Source of the DNA: Ypsolopha sequella
Lineage: Eukaryota; Arthropoda; Insecta; Lepidoptera; Ypsolophidae
Assembly: GCA_934047225.1 (NCBI GenBank)
Contig: OW203991.1
Coordinates: 5,890,001-5,954,000, forward strand
Length of the DNA: 64,000 nucleotides
Direction of reading: 5' to 3'
The position numbers and the translations under genes were made by a program. Below the pieces are notes generated by a model. The model was not told the origin of the DNA. It did not search any database and saw nothing but the letters and a program-made list of their open reading frames with translations. Of the stretch, positions 45,901 to 60,900 are shown one piece after another. Position 1 is the stretch's first letter; each line of letters starts with the position of its first letter.

Positions 45901-48900
45901 TGAAACTTAATTATATATTTTTGCTCATTGTTGATTTGTCATCAGTTTTCTGTTATTGTTGCTCGAAAAATATAGAACCTACTCGTATCAAAATAAATGT
46001 AAGAACATTATTATAGAAAATTTTATAAGCAATAATTCCGATTTAAACTGTTGATAACTTCAGGTGGCTGATGGTGTGCAGCTCTTTGCATAAAATAAAA
46101 GTAACTCGTGATTTAATCATTGCAGCACAAAATTACAAAACATAATGGCGCGCGCCGCGGTCAGGCCTGGCCTTTTATATGCATCGTGCGCGTCCAGCCG
46201 TCGATCACTCAAACTGTTGCCACGCTTGTCCGGCAGGGGCGCTCTGTCGTCTTGTGTTGCTAACACTATATTCTTGTAGCAAACAAATTTTCTGGAAATC
46301 GCATAAAACCTTAATTGGTCACATATTTTAGGGGGATACAACTAGTGGAGGGGAAGGAACGGTCATTCATCTGAATGTCGTCGTGACAAGGTATCGGACG
46401 ATACTAGTATCAAAGCTGTTGAACTTTTGCTAAATTTTACATACATCGAAATCCAGAATGAACACACTATACATATGTACAAAATTACAGTGGAACCTTG
46501 AAAGAATATCAAAACTGTCAAATGGCACCTTTTCCATCCAGATTGCATCTACATGTAAGGGTCCTTTGTGAATAAAGTTTGACATACTTTTTTGTGACAT
46601 CTTTGTGTATAATGTTTGATATATATTATTGTGTTTGAATTTTGACATACTTCCTTGTGTATGAAGTTTAAAATACTTCTTTGTGTATGACGCTTGACAT
46701 ACTTCTTTTTGTCAATGTATGCTTTTTATTAAATGATGTTTGAGATACTTTTTTGTGCAGGACGTCTGACATACTTCATTGTGTCAAAAACGTTTGACAT
46801 ACGTCTTTGTACTTTTCACATTATTTTTTGTGTATGACGTTTGACTAACTTCTTTGTGTTTGACATTGGACATACTTCTTTACGTATGATGTTGACATAC
46901 TTCTTTTTATTCCAGTTTTGTACCGCTTTGGGGGCTCTAGTAATTCCTCTCACGTTCCTGACGGTATGGGAGATGACCAAATCTCTCGAGGCATCTTTTA
47001 TAGGAACACTGCTATTACTTTTTGGTAAGACATTTTACATCTATCTTCAAGATGAAAATAGTAGTTTATGCTACAAGGGCGTAAAGGAATAAATTACGAG
47101 GACGATTTAAAACACGAGCGTAGCGAGTGTTTTAAACGTAACCGAGTAATTTATTGCTCTTACGCCCCTGTATCATACTACGTTTTTCAATGCATAGTGT
47201 GAGGAAATAAAACAAATATAATTTTGTGAACTTTAAATTGTAATTGGCTCAAAAGGACTAGGTATCCAGAGCCGTTAAACAGTGGAAAAAAGTATGACAT
47301 TTATGGTACACAGGAAAGGCTGCAGGTTAGCCAACATTGTAAATAAATGAAAAAAAAAATAAAGCCCTAGGGCAAAATAATCGACTTTTTGTTCGGTTTT
47401 GATGCATAAAAAGCGGGCCTTTACGAGCACTTGCATTGAAAAATCATTTATTCCAATCACGGACGTATCGGACCATGGGCGTAGCCAGCCATGGGCTCAG
47501 GGTGGGGCACACCTACCTACACCACGAAATCTACCATCCAAAAATGTGTCTCTAACTTCAGCCGTTTGGGCTCTAGGCGTATGCCAATTTGTTAATCAGT
47601 CAATTTAGAGGTTTATTACACAATTACACATAGGTATTATAGGTTGTTAGTACCTAGAGAATGTAGTGTTTTAGATTTGGTTAGGTACCTTACAGGTCGG
47701 AGCCAGGGTGGGGCAAGCGCCTCACCCTGCCCCACCGTGGCTACGCCCATGTATCGAACACCGCGTCGCTACCAGAATATTAAGGGACCCCATGATAAGT
47801 CTACTCGCTTGTACGCACGAGCCGCCACGCACACATACAAAAACATAAGTCTACCAACCGCCATTCTGCAGCGAACCTTTCCCGGCGAAACGCGCTGACG
47901 TCGTATATATCAAATTGCGAAAATGCCGTCCTGCGTGGTCAAATCCTGCAGAAATCACAGTAGATTTATGAAAAAATATCAGGGAATTACCTTTCATAGG
48001 TAAGTTATTCAATTTATAACGTCATTCTATTTCTTTAACGTGTTTTTACATGAAATGAATCTGCTCAATTCGGAACGCAAAACCTAGAGTCCGCGCCACC
48101 ACTGAAGTCCTGCGTCAAAGTCTTTATTGTCTCTGGAATATGGCCTTAATCCATCGGACTTCAGTTCAATTGTCATGCTCTTGAAAATTGGCCAGTGTTG
48201 CCATTAAAAACAAATGCAAAATACTCACCACAAAATGTCGGAGATAGATTTTTGAGTGGAATAAATATTTTTTTTGTCTTCGTTTTAACCAACTTCAAAA
48301 AAGGGAAGGTTCTCAACTTACCTGTTTTTTTTTCTACACATATCTTTTGGGTAAGTTGCGCGATAACTTCGTAATTTATTAACCGATTTAAATGATTCTT
48401 TTTTTGTTTAAACGAATGTGTCGATCAATAGATGTTGTTTCAGATTGATCATCTCTATAGATATGAAATGTAGCGTCTGTCTGTTTGTAAAGTTTGCCCG
48501 TTCAGATCAAAAATATTTGATGTTCTATAAATAAAATAAAAAAAATCAATAATTATATTACAAAAGTTTAGTTTAGATTCGTATTACAGCGCCATCAAGT
48601 GACAATAGTATTATTTATAACGCTTACCTATTTTTTGGGGAAATTGATTTCAGGTGGCAACCCAGCACGCACTCATACACTTTGAGTCGCCGCCATTGCT
48701 GTGAATCAATTATCAGTTAGCAACACGGTGTCCGAATTATTTATACGTTCATGATTCCAATTATAAAAATACAAAATAATTTATTTCTGTAACTTAATCA
48801 TACTTTTTTAACAAGTTGTTTGAGTCTCCTTTTAAGTAAATAAGCTTTTAAAATCTCATTTAAATTAATAGCCATTTAACAGGTGTTGAGCAATAAATAG

Positions 48901-51900
48901 TAATCGATTAAATAAACTTTGTCCGCTGCAGAAGTAATAGATGCCAATATAATTTTATTATTTATTACATTTCTTAGGGTTCCGTATCTTAAACTGAAAA
49001 AACAGTTGAAACTGATACCTCCTACAGAAGTCTACTGTCCATTGTGCTGTAAAAATCAGGCTTCTAACTCGACGCCAAAAAAATTATTGCATTGTACATA
49101 ATCAATTTTATACAAATTTTTGACACTCGCAAGGGAATCAAAACCTAATATTGCACTTCCAATTGACTTGGAAACTTTCGTTCACAGGTAGGTCTTATTG
49201 CACACACATAGGAAAAAAATCTGAAAATTACAAAATATTTACTTAATTAGACCGTTTAGACATATAGAGTTTAATAGATCGTAAGTGTCAAGTTAAGTTA
49301 GTTCTTCATAACTGCAAGTGGAATTATTTCCATTTACCATGCTTTTGTTCCGTGCCTGTATTGTGGGGTGCACTCGCACTTGGCCGGTTATTTTTAATAA
49401 CTTAGTTAAGATTTGCATGTTTTGTTTCAGATGTAGGATTCTTGACGTTGAACCGATTTATATTGCTGGATCCTATCTTATTATTCTTCATGAGCTGTTC
49501 TATGTATGGCGCTTTGAAGGTACATACATTTTCAATATCTTTCTTGAAGCCAGGGTTCGAAAGTATCAAGATATTTACGCTCTTTATCGGATAAGTGTCG
49601 AATAATTATCACCAGTGCAAGAAATTAATTTATTATATTGTTTCATAACAAAATCATTATAATTTGGGCAATTCTAACAAACACTAAAAAAATTTATGAT
49701 TTTTATTCAAAATCTAACACAAATTAACATTAATTAAAGTAAAAATCAGTGTCCGTCAGATTCGACATTATAAATATATTAAATTGGATTGATTGGCCAA
49801 TTTTTATGGTACGGGGAATCCCCATGGCGGCGGCGGGGCGCGGGCGCGGCTCGTTGACAATTCGTGCGTTCGGTTACACGCAAGTGCGGAAATACACGTT
49901 CGAATACAGTTCACTTTCATGAACGCAATTTTTTCATTATCAATTGATAGTTATCGAGCTATTTGTAACGAGATAATGATCATGATGATTAAGAAGATAA
50001 TTATCACGGATCCTTTCGAACCCTGCTTGAAGCCCATTTCTTAGGCGACAGATTTAAATATAAGGTGACTTTTATGTAGCCAAATTCATACTGTAGACTT
50101 GGTAAGTTGTCAGGACCAAGGTTCAATGACCCTGTTTGTGAAAAACGCAAATAAAATTTAGGCTCCCTATACTAATTGACTTGGACATACATACGTATAC
50201 TCACCCTTGTCTGCCAGAGGGGTTCGCAGAGACTGCAGATTTCCATTTTCTACAATCCAGACACACCTGTCTTGCCTCTTTTACATCCATCAATCTAGTC
50301 AGTCATACAAGCTCCCCAAGTAGCATTAATCCTAGTCGGTAGTTTTGATAAATGCCTTTTTATCATAGAAAACTTAAATTTTGTAATTTGCACAACCAAT
50401 ACGTGGTTTTTCAGTTAAAAAAAGTTATCGTCATTTAGATATTTTTGGAATTTACTTTGCTACTGTTAGAAGAGTTACATAGCAAATAATAATGGCTTGT
50501 GTTTAACTGAACACCAAAATTAATAAATGACCACCATTAAAATTAGTAAACGAACACCAAAATTAGTAAATGATCACTAAATTTTAAACCCCATTTTTAA
50601 TGTTTTAAATTGCCAAATTGTTTCTTCGGGGCAGATCATATTTTTGTGAAAACTAACGACGTCGCCTCGCTCCGCTCCGCTTCGCTCAGCTCCTTATTTT
50701 ATTTTACATGTCAACCTAACACGCTCCTCCTCGCTTCGTTTCGCTCCGCTCGTCGTCGCACCTATTTTTTACTGGCATTTACTAATTTTGGTGTTCACTA
50801 TATTATTTTTGGTCGAAGTGTATGGGATATCAAAGTTTATTTTGGTGGTCATTATATTTTTTCCCAATAATAATTCCTGACGATGAAGGCCTATATATAT
50901 ATATAGACGTCACGAACGATTGTTTAAAAGAAAAAAAAATAAAAAAAACTGGTTAGAATTAAGGTTTTAGTACATAAAAAATCAACAGGTGGCGCTGTTC
51001 ATTATTATAATATAAATAAACAATTAATTATTTCGTTTAAATAGCGTCATCTATTTTCATAAATAAAAAGATTTAATGCGAAATTAGTTGCAGCAATTGT
51101 ATAACCGATGGTGATACCTTCTTTGATGAAACGGGCTAGGTATTATAAGAACTGAAAATTGTAAAGCTAAGTATATTAAATTCCATTAAAAACTGTAAAA
51201 GAAAAGAGCTGTGTCTGTACAGATACATTGATGATACTCCAAAAAAAATAGTGCTGCAGGATAATGATACAAAAAAGAAAACGGAATTTTAGTCGGTATT
51301 TCATGCATCACGTAAAAACTACTAAACGGGTTTTGATGCGGTTACGACTGTACGAGCAGTGAGATATAGATGATAAAGAAATAAGGAAGGGAGATCACTA
51401 TCCAACTTAAAAACTGGGATACTTTTTATTGCGGGGTTCCCAAGGGATTACACGGTGGCCGCATTATCATCTCCACGCGGACAAAGTCGCGGGCAACAGC
51501 TAGTTATAAAATAAGAATATTTAAATACTTATTAAAAATACAAACTAAGTATAAAATATTAAAAGAACATTACCGTAGTAAAAAAGTAGAGAAAAAGATT
51601 ACCGACTAACGAAAAATTGTTTAATACTAGCTATTGCCAGTGTGGAAAAAGATAAAGCGGCCACAGTGTAGCAGCCAGTCAAACTCAAAGTCATTTGTGG
51701 GCCAAAAGCATAAAGACCGTGAATCAGTGGGCCGCAAAACACAAACATAAAGAAAAATAACTCATTGTATACGTAGATAGAGTATAGAGAAAATAATACA
51801 AAAATATATAACAATCCTTTCCCAGAAATTTGTAATCTTTTGTCTTCAAATAAATTATCTATTTGAAGGGTAATTGTATCTGCAGACACGCTCACGGACC

Positions 51901-54900
51901 GCATCAGAAGGCTGTTCTTAAAGTTGGATCGGGCCGCAGGCAAATGCGTAGAGAGCCGCATACGGCCCGCGGGCCGCATGTTTGACATGCTTCGTGTAGT
52001 CCCTTGGGAATCCCGCAATAAAAACTATCCCAGTTTTGACGAGCAGCAGCGTCACTTTATGCACCGCGCTCACCAACCCGCCTGCCCAGCGTGTGGGAGT
52101 ATAGGTATTTCTTCCAGGAGGACGCCAAGAGTGGCGAAATCTTTCAAAGACCTATTTCCAGCATTGGACGAACCAGGCTGATGGACGGATGGATGGTACT
52201 CTACATCAAAGCACATATTTGCAGGTGCGGACCCTGACAGACGAAGGTCAGCCGCCGCTGTCGCCCCGCATGGTGTCCTGGCAGCTATTCCTGGGTTCTT
52301 CTCTCGCCTGCACCATGTCAGTCAAGTTCGTCGGTTTGTTCATGGTGCTGTTCGTCGGACTGAGGACTATCGCTGACTTGTGGAATGTTCTTGGGGACTT
52401 GAGCAAGCCCATTGTGAGTTGTTGGCTGTCTTTTGGTGTTATGTATAAGTACGTTTCAAATACCAAGGCCCCATTGCACTTTAGACGGTCATTAGGCGTT
52501 AACAATAGGATTAGTGATAACAAAAGATACCTGACCAGACTCTTTTGCGGTGTGGTATTTTACACGCAACCTAATGATCTTGATCGTTTAACTAGCTAGT
52601 TAAGCTAGTCGTAATTTAAGTTATCTGAATGTCTGTACTTGTTAATTATATGACGTCACATGTGATACTGCTCAATTAATATAAAGATACCATACTATTA
52701 AACAATAATGTAAATAACTAATCATACGTATTTTTATTTTCAAGTACCAACATTTCTTAGTCATTGCAGATTGCACCGACGCGTGCCAATTTGAGGTGCT
52801 CCAAATTAGATAACAAAAGGCAAACATTATGAGCCCCATTGTTAAGTTTCTAGTGCAATAGGGACTTTGTATTTGAAACGTACTATACCTCAGAATGAAA
52901 GTAGGGAACCTAGAGACTGGATTTTTGGTAGCTTAAAAAAAACTGGTGGTAGTATTATATGTTACCTGCCAAACCCGATTTTAGTAAAAACTAGTTTGGC
53001 TAAGGCCAAAGTAGTGTTGAGATGTCATAAAAAAATTACCACGAAGGTTATTTATGGGTGTGACCTACATATAACCTTCTAACGTGACCTATCGGCTCTT
53101 TACTGCGCTGCAGGACTTCCAAAAAACTTGTTCGGCGTAGGCCAAACTAGTTTGTCCTAAAATTGGGTTTGGCTATTAATATATGTTTGTCTACTGGTCC
53201 GTAACTAAACAACGGATTTTTTTGACTGTATAGTAAAAGTTGTCCGTATATAAGGTCTTTCAATTTAAATGGAAAGTAATTTAGGAGGTGATTCAGTATC
53301 GTTAATACATCACATTCCACTGCAAAGCACTTTTTTGCGCGAACTTTTTTTTCACTTCTCAGTACAAAGTGGTCCGATCAGCTGACTCAGTTTGAATGGA
53401 CAAGTGAAGAAAACGTTCGCGCAAAAAAAAGTACTTTGCAGTGGAATGTGATGTATTAACGATACGGAATCACCTCCTAAATTACTTTCCATTTAAATTG
53501 AAAGACCTTATACTGTTATACATATATGAGTACTATCACCAGTCTTTGGCTTTGAAGTAAGTTAAAAACCAGCCTGTATAATAATCACTTTTTTGTCCGT
53601 TCATATGTCTGTCAAGATCCTTTTTTCAAGGAAATGAAGATTTAAAAAACCAGCCAAGTGCGTGTTGCACTCGCGCACGAAGGGTTCCGTACCATTATCT
53701 ATAAAAATGGAAAAAACACCTCTGTTGTATGGGAGCCCCCTTAAATATTTATTTTATTCTGTTTTTTAGTATTTGTTGTTATAGCGGCAACAGAAATACA
53801 TCATCTGTGAAAATTTCAACTGTCTAACTATCACGGTTCGTTGGTTACCCTTTGGGTATGGAACCCTAAAAAAGTAAAACTAGATAAAGATCCCAGGAAA
53901 ACTAATGACGATCCTTTTTCCACAACGAAATTGCATGTTAATACGGACTAGATATTGGACAGGACGCTGTGAAGACAAAATGTATGGCGCGTTATGAAAC
54001 GAAATACAACAAGCGCCCGGCGCGCTGCATAGAAATCATAAAATTTTATAAAGAGCCGTATAACAGCCGCATTGTGAAATACCCGCCTTTTTCTAAGTTA
54101 TCGAAACAGAACACTTATATTCAAAATTTGCTCAATAGTTATTTAACAAAATCTTATTTAGGTTTTGATTAGTTAGAAAAAGCCGGGTTTTTCACAATCC
54201 GGCTGCAAAACGGCTATTAAGAGGCTATGTAAGAAAATAGGGGTGCTTCTTTTCTGTGTATTTTATAAAATACGCAGCAAATTGTTATCCATCTACATAT
54301 ATAAGGTCTTTCAATTTAAATGGAAAGTTAGGAGGTGATTCAGTATCGTTAATACATCACATTCCACTGCAAAGTACATTTTTTTGCGCGAACTTTTTCT
54401 TCACTTGTCCATACAAACTGAGTCAGCTGATCGGACCACTTTGTACTGAGAAGTGAAAAAAAAGTTCGCGCAAAAAAAAGTGATTTGCAGTGGAATGTGA
54501 TGTATTAACGATACTGAATCACCTCCTAAATTACTTTCCATTTAAATTGAATGACCTTATATAAGTAATCTAGGGTTTTGTTTTTGGAAAACTTGTTTGG
54601 ATAAAATTCCTGGATAGGAATAATTATTGAGGTCATCAAACACACTTTTCTCCTCGTTTGACGAATAGTTGTGTAGATACAGACCTCAAACATATTTTAT
54701 TTGATAGGTTTTATCAATACCTAGATTTTTGGTTTTAGAAATTTTGCTAGCTATTTAAGTTTTTTTTATGAAAAATTAAAAACAACCATTTCTCTTTTCC
54801 CCTGAATCCGCCTCTCTTGCACTGCGTGTTTTTTATTTAGTGTAACACTGACAAAAATAAAACTCACATAGCCTTAACGCGCGTCCCGTCCATGCGCTCA

Positions 54901-57900
54901 GGGTGCTAGCTATATGAAGTCCCTTATTATATCTTTCAGAGCCTGACAATGAAACATCTAATTGGGCGAACTGTGACTCTAATTATTTGGCCGACTATAC
55001 TTTACGTGTTCTTCTTCTGGATCCATCTAACTGTACTTAGTAAAAGGTAAGAATAAAATTTCAAATATGACTTGACATCATTCTTTATTCAAGCAGGGTA
55101 TTTTTTTTTTTGCATGAAAGAGAGGCTTCCTCTAGTGGCGTAAACAAACAAACAAACAACCACAGTAAAGTCACCATGTGTTTTGGAATTGATATACGTT
55201 ATTGATTGCGTAATAGTAGTTTATGCTACAAGGGCGCAAAGGAATAAATTACGAGGACGATTTAAAACACGAGCATAGCCAGTGTTTTAAACGTAACCGA
55301 GTAATTTATTGCTTTTACGCCCGTGTATCATACTACATTTTTCAATGCATAGTGTGAGGAAATGAAAACAAATATAATCTTGTGAACTTTAAATTACAAT
55401 TGGCTCAAAAAGACTGTATCCAGAACCGTTAAATAGTGGAAAAAAAAGTATAACGTCTATGGTACACAGAACAGGCTGCAGGTTAGCCAACCATTGTAAA
55501 TAAATTAAAAAAAAAATAATAATAAAGCCCTAGGGCAAAATAATCGACTTTCTGTTCGAAACTATGACAGAAATAAATTTCTATGTTTGAACACTTGGCG
55601 ATTTATCCATCGCAAGGAGATATAAATTAACATTATATCATTGCAGTATAGAAACGCAGAAATTTTCTGTTCGGTTTTGATGCATAAAAAGTGGGCCTTT
55701 ACGAGCACATGCATTGAAAAATATTTTATATCAATATATTATACTGCAATAGGGTAATTGTAACATCAAATACGGTTATATAAGTACTTACTTAGATTGT
55801 TTCACATAGTAATAATATTACATTTTGACACCGCAATTCTGCGCTGTGATTTGCCAAATTTATTATAACACCAACTAGAGAACCAATCACAAGGATGTCT
55901 TAATTTATTAAGCCACGCCCTCTTGATTGATCTCAGGCAAGTTATACTAATTCCATAGTGTCAGATATCATGACGTGTATCATGTTCCTTTTCTAATTTT
56001 TCGTGAAATTGTTTTGATGGTACTCTTGAATTGGGTATTGCATCTTCACTGACAGTTTTTCATTTATATCATCTTTCTAAAGCGGTAACGGCGATGGATT
56101 CTACTCATCCGGTTTCCAAGCCTGTTTAGAGGGCAACAGTCTCCACAACGCCAGCGCCCCTCGAGTGGTCGCGTATGGCGCCTCCATCACACTGAAGAAT
56201 GCCAGGACTGGGGGCGGCTACCTGCACTCGCATCATCATCTGTATCCTCAGGGAGTTGGGGCTCGGCAGCAGCAGGTAATTACAACAATCTCCACAACAC
56301 TAGCGCCCCTCGAATGGTCGCGTATGGCGCCTCCATCACACAGAAGAATGCCAGGACTGGGGGCGGCTACCTGCACTCGCATCATCATCTGTATCCTCAG
56401 GGAGTTGGGGCTCGGCAGCAGCAGGTAATTACAACAATCTCCACAACACTAGCGCCCCTCGAATGGTCGCGTATGGCGCCTCCATCACACAGAAGAATGC
56501 CAGGACTGAGGGTGGCTACCTGCACTTGTATCATCATCATCTGTTTCCTCAGGGAGTTGGGGTTCGGCAGCAGCAGGTAATTACAACAATCGCCACAACG
56601 CTAGCGCCCCTCGAGTGGTCGCGTATGGCGCCTCCATCACACTGAAGAATGCCAGGACTGAGGGTGGCTACCTGCACTTGTATCATCATCATCTGTTTCC
56701 TCAGGGAGTTGGGGCTCGGCAGCAGCAGGTAATTACAACAATCGCCACAACGCTAGCGCCCCTCGAGTGGCCGCGTATGGTGCCTCCATCACACTGAAGA
56801 ATGCCAGGACTGAGGGTGGCTACCTGCACTTGTATCATCATCATCTGTATCCTCAGGGAGTTGGGGCTCGGCAGCAGCAGGTAATTACAACAATCGCCAC
56901 AACGCTAGCGCCCCTCGAGTGGTCGCGTACGGCGCCTCCATCACACTGAAGAATGCCAGGACTGAGGGTGGCTACCTGCACTTGTATCATCATCATCTGT
57001 ATCCTCAGGGAGTTGGGGCTCGGCAGCAGCAGGTAATTACAACAATCTCCACAACGCTAGCGCCCCTCGAGTGGTCGCGTATGGCGCCTATATCACACTG
57101 AAGAATGCCAGGAGTGGGGGCAGCTACATGTTCTATTGTTGTCAGTATTCCGTCAGCACGAATGCAACGTTTCAAATTGCGGTGTAGGATACTGATACAA
57201 TTTTTTTTTTCTATATTGTCGGTATTTCACGCATCACGCAAAAACTACTGAACGAGTTTTGATATGGTTACCACTGTTCGATCCTCAGCAGTGAGGCATT
57301 AATTACAATTAAAGAAGGAAGGAAGATCACTGTTCAATAACTTAAAGCCAATTCTGAAGGCTTTAATTTTAGTTTTAGTGCTGTCAAAGCTAAAAATTTT
57401 CCAAAGAAATTTAGCTTCTAATCCTAACTGTTAAGGACTATTTTGCATCGAAGAAAATTTAGTTTTGACAGCACTAAAACTAAAATTAAAGACTTCAGAA
57501 TCTACTTTATTATCTAACTAAAAACTGGATACTTTCTACTGCGGGAATTCCACTGTGGCTGCATTATCTTCTTCCACGCGGACGAAGTCGCAGGTAACAG
57601 CTAGTATGTATATAAATAAATAGTTACTTTCTGGATGAGCGCCTAGGGCTGCAGGCGACGTAGTGGAGGTAGTAAAATAACTCGCTTATAATTTTCGACC
57701 ATATTTTTTCCTAGATAACAACGTACACCCACAAAGACGACAACAACCGCTTCACTATCAAGCCTTACAACCAGGAGAGCATCGATGGAGTGGTGATCGT
57801 ACGCAGCGGTGACCTAGTGCGACTGACGCATGTGGCCACAGGACGTAATGTGCACTCGCATAGAGAGAGGGCGCCAGTGTCGACCAAGTTTATGCAGGTC

Positions 57901-60900
57901 ACGGGATACGGGGAGGTGAGAGATTATTATGAGTACCTGGTACTTATACTTTTTGTTTTCCTCTTCGTAATGTAAGGACGCCAACACATGTAGGACTGTC
58001 TTATTTGGCTCCTATAAAAGTTAGAATCCATTAAAAACTAAGAATGAATCGATGGCGTTAGTTTTTAAAATATGCCTAACTTTTCAAGCAACATGCCATC
58101 TCAATGACGTACCTCGGCGTTTTCCTGGAATCTTCATTTCGTTCTGGACCTGAATTACCAATTTTTGCTGAATCGGCCCCGTAAAATCCAATTCATTATC
58201 CCAGGACGGCATAGGCGACGCAAACGATGTCTGGAAAGTGCTCATATCCGGCGGAAAAGATGGTGACGAGATTTTGACAGTGAGCAGCAAGATCATCTTC
58301 GTGCATTACCTACAATCGTGTGTGCTGACAGCAAGTGGACGTCAACTGCCCAAGTGGGCGTATGAGCAGCATGAGGTGGCCTGCAACCCCAACTTGAGGG
58401 ATAAGAACGCTCTTTGGAATGTGGAAGATAACGTGTTTGATGACTGTGAGTTTAAAATTGTTTTGTTTCTGTTTTCGTCTTCTAAATAGGTTAACTAGCT
58501 ATCGAAAAATGAGAATAGAAAAACTCTAGTCTAGGGTGGCTTGGTCGAACTTTACCTTCTACTTGCGCACCATTGCTTTACCATTGCATACATTGCTTTC
58601 GTCACTTTACTTTCATTCATCCTCTCTACATGTCCAAACTACCGAAGCATTCCTTTTTCTATTCTAATCGCTACACTTCTTTTAGGCCGCAACGATCCTG
58701 TATGTCGATATTTTTCACTCTGTCATTCAATGTTAAACTGCACATACTCCGTAAGGAACGCATTTCTCGGTGAGGAAGCGGTAATAACTCAGTCCCATCC
58801 AGTGGCGGTCCGGGGGGCTGTCACAGGGGTATTGCCACCCCCCAAAATCATCCACGCTGATTCCAAAATCTCCTAAAACTTGACGGTTTAGGAACGTATT
58901 GAATAGATTATTAACTGCTCAAATCTAAGCAATGAAATCAAAAATTATCGAAAAGTAGAAAATTTCAAAAGAGAGCTTGAGCCAAGATGGGGTCATTGTA
59001 GACGTCTGCGCCTGGTCCCATCTTTCGATAACTTCAGTTTTCTCTTTTCGACAGTACCAAAGATGAGTTTCGAAGAGTACGCTTCGGGCTTCTTCGAGAG
59101 GTTTCTGGAGGCACACGCAGTCATGTTCCAAGGCAATGCTGGTCTGAAGCCCAAAGAGGGAGAGGTGTCGTCTCAACCCTGGCAGTGGCCCATCAATTAC
59201 AAGGTATTTTAGAATGTTAATAGGCAACCTTACGCAAGATCAACATTTTTTGCGCATTAATCACTTATATCAGAGTTGGCAGGCGCGGCGACGATAAATG
59301 TCAATACATGTCACGCATCATTTTACTATGTCATTTTCTATGGGGAAGAATTTTTTTTTTCGCCTTGTTTCAATAATTCAATAGAACGTGTCAATTACTA
59401 GAACGTGTGGTTAAATTTTCTGAGCACGCCGTAGGGTGTGGTTATCAAAACAATAAGTTTCACCGCGCTCAGCTATCGTTGGTAAATCGGTTACGTAAAC
59501 AAACCGAACAAACCCATATGGACTTCGTGACCGACCATTGAGGTGTCAAACCACCACCAACCTTCATAGTCCATACCATGGTGTTTCATAGTGGCCTGAA
59601 GTAAGCTGCACAATCACGTTTGACAGCCAATTTTCCCAACGATTTTTGACGTTTCTTGGTATTCGTGACCGAATCGTGGGTGTTTTTGGTGGAAAATAGT
59701 GATTTATAGTGATTCCATAATCACTCCCATAATTATACGGTGTAGGTAGTCCCAGTTTTGAGCCAAAAACTTCCCAAATTCTTTCAGGGTCAATACTTCT
59801 CCGGTAGCGCGTACCGGGTGTACCTGCTAGGTAACCCGGTGATCTGGTGGGTGAACCTGCTGTTCCTCGCGGTGTACTTCATGATCTTCATCGTCAACAC
59901 CACCAGGGAGAAGCGGGCGAGAGCACTGGGGATTCAGATTGAAGGTGTGTTATTATAGATTGTACATACATACATATACTCACGCCTATCTCTAGTGGGA
60001 ATTTCGGAAAATTCGGTTCTATTCCTTGTCTACATTATAGAGGGAATCTGTCCAAAATTTCATCTTTCTAGGTCCAAGGGTTTGGGCTGGGCGTTCTTTT
60101 TCATTACTTCTAGGTAATGTAACATACATTTTAATATTTGTACGCCATACACACGGATTAGGACATAAGTATTGTAACATAATGGTGTCGATTCGGTGAA
60201 GCACATCTTAACTTATTTGACAGGACTCAACTTAATTTAAGCGTTCTGTCCTTGTCTTATCGATAAAGAAAGAAAAAGACAGGACGCTTAAAATAAGTTA
60301 GTTGTGTTACGCCGAATTGACACAATTATTTACCTGTGTTGAACAAATAAATAATTTGAATTTGAATTTGGAATATGGACCCACAGCTTTACATGCCTTT
60401 CGAAGCACGCATACGTACCATACACAATAAGCACATTAACGGGATTTGTACCCGTGATCTCCTTAGTTGATTTGCGTTATTTAGATAAGAAATGAGCCCA
60501 GCTATCACCCCTATCACTATACCGCTATATACTACGGGACACCCAGCACCCTACATATGTGTAGTAACGCCGGTGTACATCTCCCGCCTGCACTACACCA
60601 CTAAGGCGGATGACATCGCGGAGTACATGCGCCAAAAGACAGGGTACCCGCCGAGGGTGCAGTTGCTGGAGTCGCACCGCAACGTCAACTTTTTGGCGTT
60701 TGTGGTCCGAGTACCGGACTGCTTTCTGCACCTCGTCAGGGAGGAAAACTTTTGTCCGCAGGGCGTGGTGTTCCGCCGCTTCCGCGGACATGTGCCACAG
60801 GACAGTACAAAGAATCTGAAGATCTAATTTTGTATTGTATTTGTATATATTTTAGTTTGTAACGTATTTATCTATGGGCCACAGATGCCTGAAAATAAAT

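Noticed and set aside
49318..49605. 95-codon open frame in POMT2 intron 5-6
   Set aside because: Covers exon 6 in the wrong frame; the spliced frame gives the conserved LLDP helix.
56165..57101. Overlapping plus-strand ORFs resembling part of POMT2, as if several duplicated exons
   Set aside because: They lack a 3' splice site and the exon's 5' portion; only the first copy is a complete exon.
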